Below are positions 61,388-64,000 of a stretch of 64,000 bases of DNA, piece by piece. The stretch spans positions 13,640,226 through 13,704,225 of the forward strand of contig NC_051069.1 in the NCBI RefSeq assembly GCF_004664715.2, read 5' to 3'. The stretch is from Peromyscus leucopus (taxonomy: Eukaryota > Chordata > Mammalia > Rodentia > Cricetidae). The notes beneath the pieces were generated by a model. It did not search any database and had not been told where the DNA came from. It saw nothing but the letters and a program-made list of their open reading frames with translations. Position 1 is the stretch's first letter, and each line of letters opens with the position of its first letter. The translations under genes were made by a program, and so were the position numbers.

Positions 61388-61550
61388 CAAAGCCAGGCAT
61401 GGCCATGCCTGTGGAGCACTCTGGAGGCAGAAGCTGGCTTATCTCTGTGAGTTTAAGGACAGCCTGGTCTATAAAGCAAGTTCCAGGATAGCTAGAGCTA
61501 CATAGACAGACACTGTTTCAAAGCAAAACAAACAAACAGACAAAAAATAA
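61388..61550 (+). mobile_element. B1 SINE
   Basis: Sense copy, AAGCCAGGCATGGCCATGCC head and CAAACAAACAG-rich tail, just before the retroviral gag remnant. Confidence 0.8.
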
Positions 61551-61559
61551 TAAGGAAAG

Positions 61560-62610
61560 GTGGAGAGAATAAATATGAAAATTAGTATGCTGATATATAA
61601 AGACAATCTTTATATGATGACCACACCCTAGCTTTATGCCACATGACAGACTTGAATGACATGGCAGAACTGAAGAAGTAGGAAAGAAAATTGAGTCATT
61701 TACAAAAGTTATACAGGGCCCAAAAGAAACCTTCACTGATTTCTTACAAAGACTGATTTCAGCTGTAAATAGAATGATACCAAATTCAGAAGCAAGAGAA
61801 ATAACTGAATCTCTGGCTTTTGAAAATGCTAATGCACAATGCAAATGGGCAATTAGGCCATTAAAGGCAAGATCAGTACCCTTGGAGGAATGGATCCAAA
61901 ATACAATAAATACTGAATCTCATGATCATGATGATGCTTGGATAGGAGAGGTAATTTCCACAGGTTTGAAGAAAAATAGCAATGTCAAATGTTTTAATTG
62001 TGTAAACAAGGTCACCTAAGAAGGGACTGTAGGCCGGGCGGTGGTGGTGGTGGTGGTGGTGGTGGTGGTGGTGGTGGTGGTGGTGGTGGTGGTGGTGGTG
62101 GTGCATGCCTTTAATCCCAGCACTTGGGAGGAGGAGCCAGACGGATCTCTGTAAGTTTGAGGCCAGCCTGGACTACCAAGTGAGTTCCAGGAAAGGCGTA
62201 AAGCTACACAAAGAAACCCTGTCTCAAAAACCAAAAAAAAAAAAAAAAAAAAAGAAGGGACTGTAAACAGGGTGTTCCTAGAAACAATGTCTTTTCAAGG
62301 AATAATCCCAACAGGATGCTCCTCCCTTCTGGATTATGCAGAAGGTGTGACAAAGGCAGATATTGGACTAACAAATGTAGATCAACAAGAGACAGTCAAG
62401 GTAATTCCTTGCCTTTGCTGTAGGGAAACTCCCTGAAGGGCTCTCCCGGCCCACAGGTCAAATTCGGTTCAGTCCTTTCCTGTCACCAGGGAAGAAACTC
62501 CTTCCCAGAGCAATTGAAGAACCTAATACCTATCGTAAGAAACCATATTGCTCTGGAATGATAGAACAGCTTCATAAAATAAAACAAAAATTTAAGAAAA
62601 AACCACAAAT
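61560..62610 (+). mobile_element. Defective endogenous retrovirus, gag remnant (ERV2/ERVK-like)
   Basis: About 61670-62015 reads as the C-terminal capsid part of a betaretrovirus-like Gag. A major-homology-region motif (QGPKETFTDFLQRL) lies near 61707-61748. It is followed by a first CCHC-type zinc knuckle that loses frame and hits a stop near 62018. A B1 insertion (62032-62251) with its duplication splits the element there. Past the B1 a second Cys-rich knuckle-like segment is visible near 62335-62380. Stops and shifts make it non-coding as a whole. No protease or reverse-transcriptase segment is seen before the 3' LTR, so most of pol and env is missing. It lies antisense to Adpgk in intron 2. 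Confidence 0.8.
62032..62251 (+). mobile_element. B1 SINE with (GGT)n, inserted in the retroviral gag
   Basis: The B1 head GGCCGGGCGGTGG is followed by about 20 GGT units (62040-62102), a normal B1 body and a poly-A tail. The perfect 14-bp duplication AAGAAGGGACTGTA lies at 62018-62031 and 62252-62265. A young insertion, later than the retrovirus. Confidence 0.95.
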
Positions 62611-63418
62611 CCAAATTGATAAAGATTAGAAAAGGGAAACTCCCCAAAGTTAGGATTAGGGAAGGGTTTTGTTTTTGTCTTCTAGGAGAATGAAGGCATC
62701 CAGCTAAGGAATCTGAAGACCACTGGACAAATTAGACATTTGAAAAAGGACAAATCATCCAGAAAACTTGTCCTAAAAAAAAAGATTTTCTGCAGTGAAC
62801 CATGACAATGCCTAATTGTAATCTTTGAAGTCTCCAAAAGATGATAAGACCCCCACAACGACGACAATTCCATCAGGACAATGATAATGTCAGCAAGCTG
62901 ACAAATACCACCCAAAGATCGGCTTTGGACTACAAACTGCTCAGGACAATTTCAAGGTGGCTAGCTGAGATGATCCAGCTTCAGACTATCTAGCCAGGAC
63001 TTGAGATAAGAACTGCACTTTCCCATTATGCAGAGACTAGACAACAAATGATACAGCTACCTCTCCCAGGACTTGACAATTAACCCAAAATTTTTCTTTT
63101 CGGGATCCCCTAAAGATGCCTTCACCCCTAGACAGCAGGAAGTAATTTTAAGAACATGACACCCACATTCCCAAGAGGTGGGGTGGGTGTTTTTTAGTTT
63201 TTCAATGGGATATGGATAATTGTCATTGTTTAGGATATATATATATATTGTTTGGTTATAAGTTGTTAATTGATAATAGTCAGGAAAAAAAGCTAAACAA
63301 AGGAGATTAGATTTAGGGCTCTTGTTTGAAAAAAAGAAAAAGAAAAAAAAGAGGATATAGATATTATAAGATTAAAAAGTAGATTATTGAATCTACTCTA
63401 AAAAGAAAAAGGGGAGGA
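62610..63418 (+). mobile_element. Retroviral 3' internal remnant with polypurine tract
   Basis: AT-rich, non-coding sequence between the gag remnant and the LTR. It ends in a purine-rich tract (63399-63418, AAAAAGAAAAAGGGGAGGA) directly against the TG of the LTR, the normal position of the plus-strand primer. No env-like frame is recognisable. Confidence 0.65.
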
Positions 63419-63991
63419 TGTGGTGATATACTGAATACCCTAATAAACTTGCCTGAGGATTAGAGGACAAAGCCAGCCACTAGATTAGACATTAAGGTCA
63501 GGCAGTGGTGGCACACACCTTTAACCCCAGCACTTGAGATCTCATGCCTTTGCTTGGGAAGCACATACACCTTTAATCCCAGGAAGTAATATGGCAAGGC
63601 AGAGAAAGGTATATAAGGTGTGAGGAAACAGAAACTCACTCTCTTTAGGTTGAGGATTTTGTGGAGGTAAGAACTAGTGGCTGGCTGTTCTGCTTCTCTG
63701 ATCTTTCAGCTTTCACCCTGAAACTGACTCTGGGTTTTTTACTAAAAGATTATCTAAAGCCAGGCAGTGGTGGTGGTGGTGGTGGTGGTGGTGGTGGTGG
63801 TGGTGGTGGTGGTGGTGCACGCCTTTAATCCTAGCACTCAGGAGGCAGAACCAGGCGGATCTCTGTGAGTTCGAGGCCAGCATGGTCTACAGAGTGAGAT
63901 CCAGGCACCAAAACTACACAGAGAAAACCTGTCTCGAAAAACCAAAAAAAAAAAAAAAAAAAAAAAAAGACCATCTAAGATTCAAACAACA
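63419..63991 (+). mobile_element. 3' LTR of the endogenous retrovirus
   Basis: Starts TGTGGTGATATACTG right after the polypurine tract and seems to end in CAAACAACA. A TATATAAG box lies at 63611-63618 and AATAAA at 63442-63447. Removing the B1 at 63759-63964 leaves about 350 bp, normal for an ERV2 LTR. The U3 contains B1-like words (63496-63580). Family name not assigned; a MYSERV-like or RMER-like group is possible. Confidence 0.75.
63759..63968 (+). mobile_element. B1 SINE with (GGT)n, inserted in the 3' LTR
   Basis: GCCAGGCAGTGG head, about 17 GGT units (63768-63818), body and poly-A tail. Flanks AAAAGATTATCTAA (63744-63757) and AAAAGACCATCTAA (about 63965-63978) are a 14-bp duplication with two adjacent mismatches. 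Confidence 0.92.
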
Positions 63992-64000
63992 AAAGGATAT

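Noticed and set aside
61873..62234. Poly-His and poly-Thr frames on the minus strand
   Set aside because: Caused by the GGT expansion in a B1.

Overview
This is nuclear DNA from a rodent, probably a cricetid (hamster, vole or deer-mouse group). It is saturated with B1, B2/B3 and ID SINEs. Several young B1 copies carry the segment AGGAAAGGCGCAAAG before the CCCTGTCTCG end, which I associate with cricetid B1. Coding exons are short, have canonical GT-AG borders and spell highly conserved vertebrate proteins. Species assignment is inference.

Layout. (1) 1-5.2 kb: intergenic, SINE-rich, with old L1-like remnants. (2) 5.3-5.7 kb: CpG-rich promoter and first exon of Bbs4, plus strand. (3) 5.5-42.0 kb: the complete Bbs4 gene. 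I placed 16 coding exons that join without a frame break into 517 codons plus TAG. Intron 7 holds a processed pseudogene of Mphosph6 with a poly-A tail and a perfect 11-bp target-site duplication. (4) 42.0-47.7 kb: Bbs4 3' UTR and an intergenic stretch with a hAT-type DNA transposon (URR1-like). (5) 47.7-60.9 kb: the last five coding exons of Adpgk on the minus strand, converging on Bbs4 tail to tail. Its first two exons lie beyond the right edge. (6) 61.5-64.0 kb: inside Adpgk intron 2, a defective endogenous retrovirus: a gag remnant, polypurine tract and 3' LTR, with one B1 inserted in gag and another in the LTR.

Function. Bbs4 encodes a TPR subunit of the BBSome, which carries membrane cargo to cilia. 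Adpgk encodes an ADP-dependent glucokinase whose HxE, NxxE and GxGD motifs are all visible here. The two genes are neighbours in mouse and human too (established knowledge). Nothing suggests joint function, and they do not share a promoter.

I found no novel gene system. The most interesting signals are two retrotransposons inserted at the same target site, leaving three copies of one 14-bp sequence; a NAGNAG tandem acceptor in Adpgk; the Mphosph6 retrocopy with a long open frame; the nested retrovirus/B1 structure; and repeated GGT-type expansion inside B1 heads.
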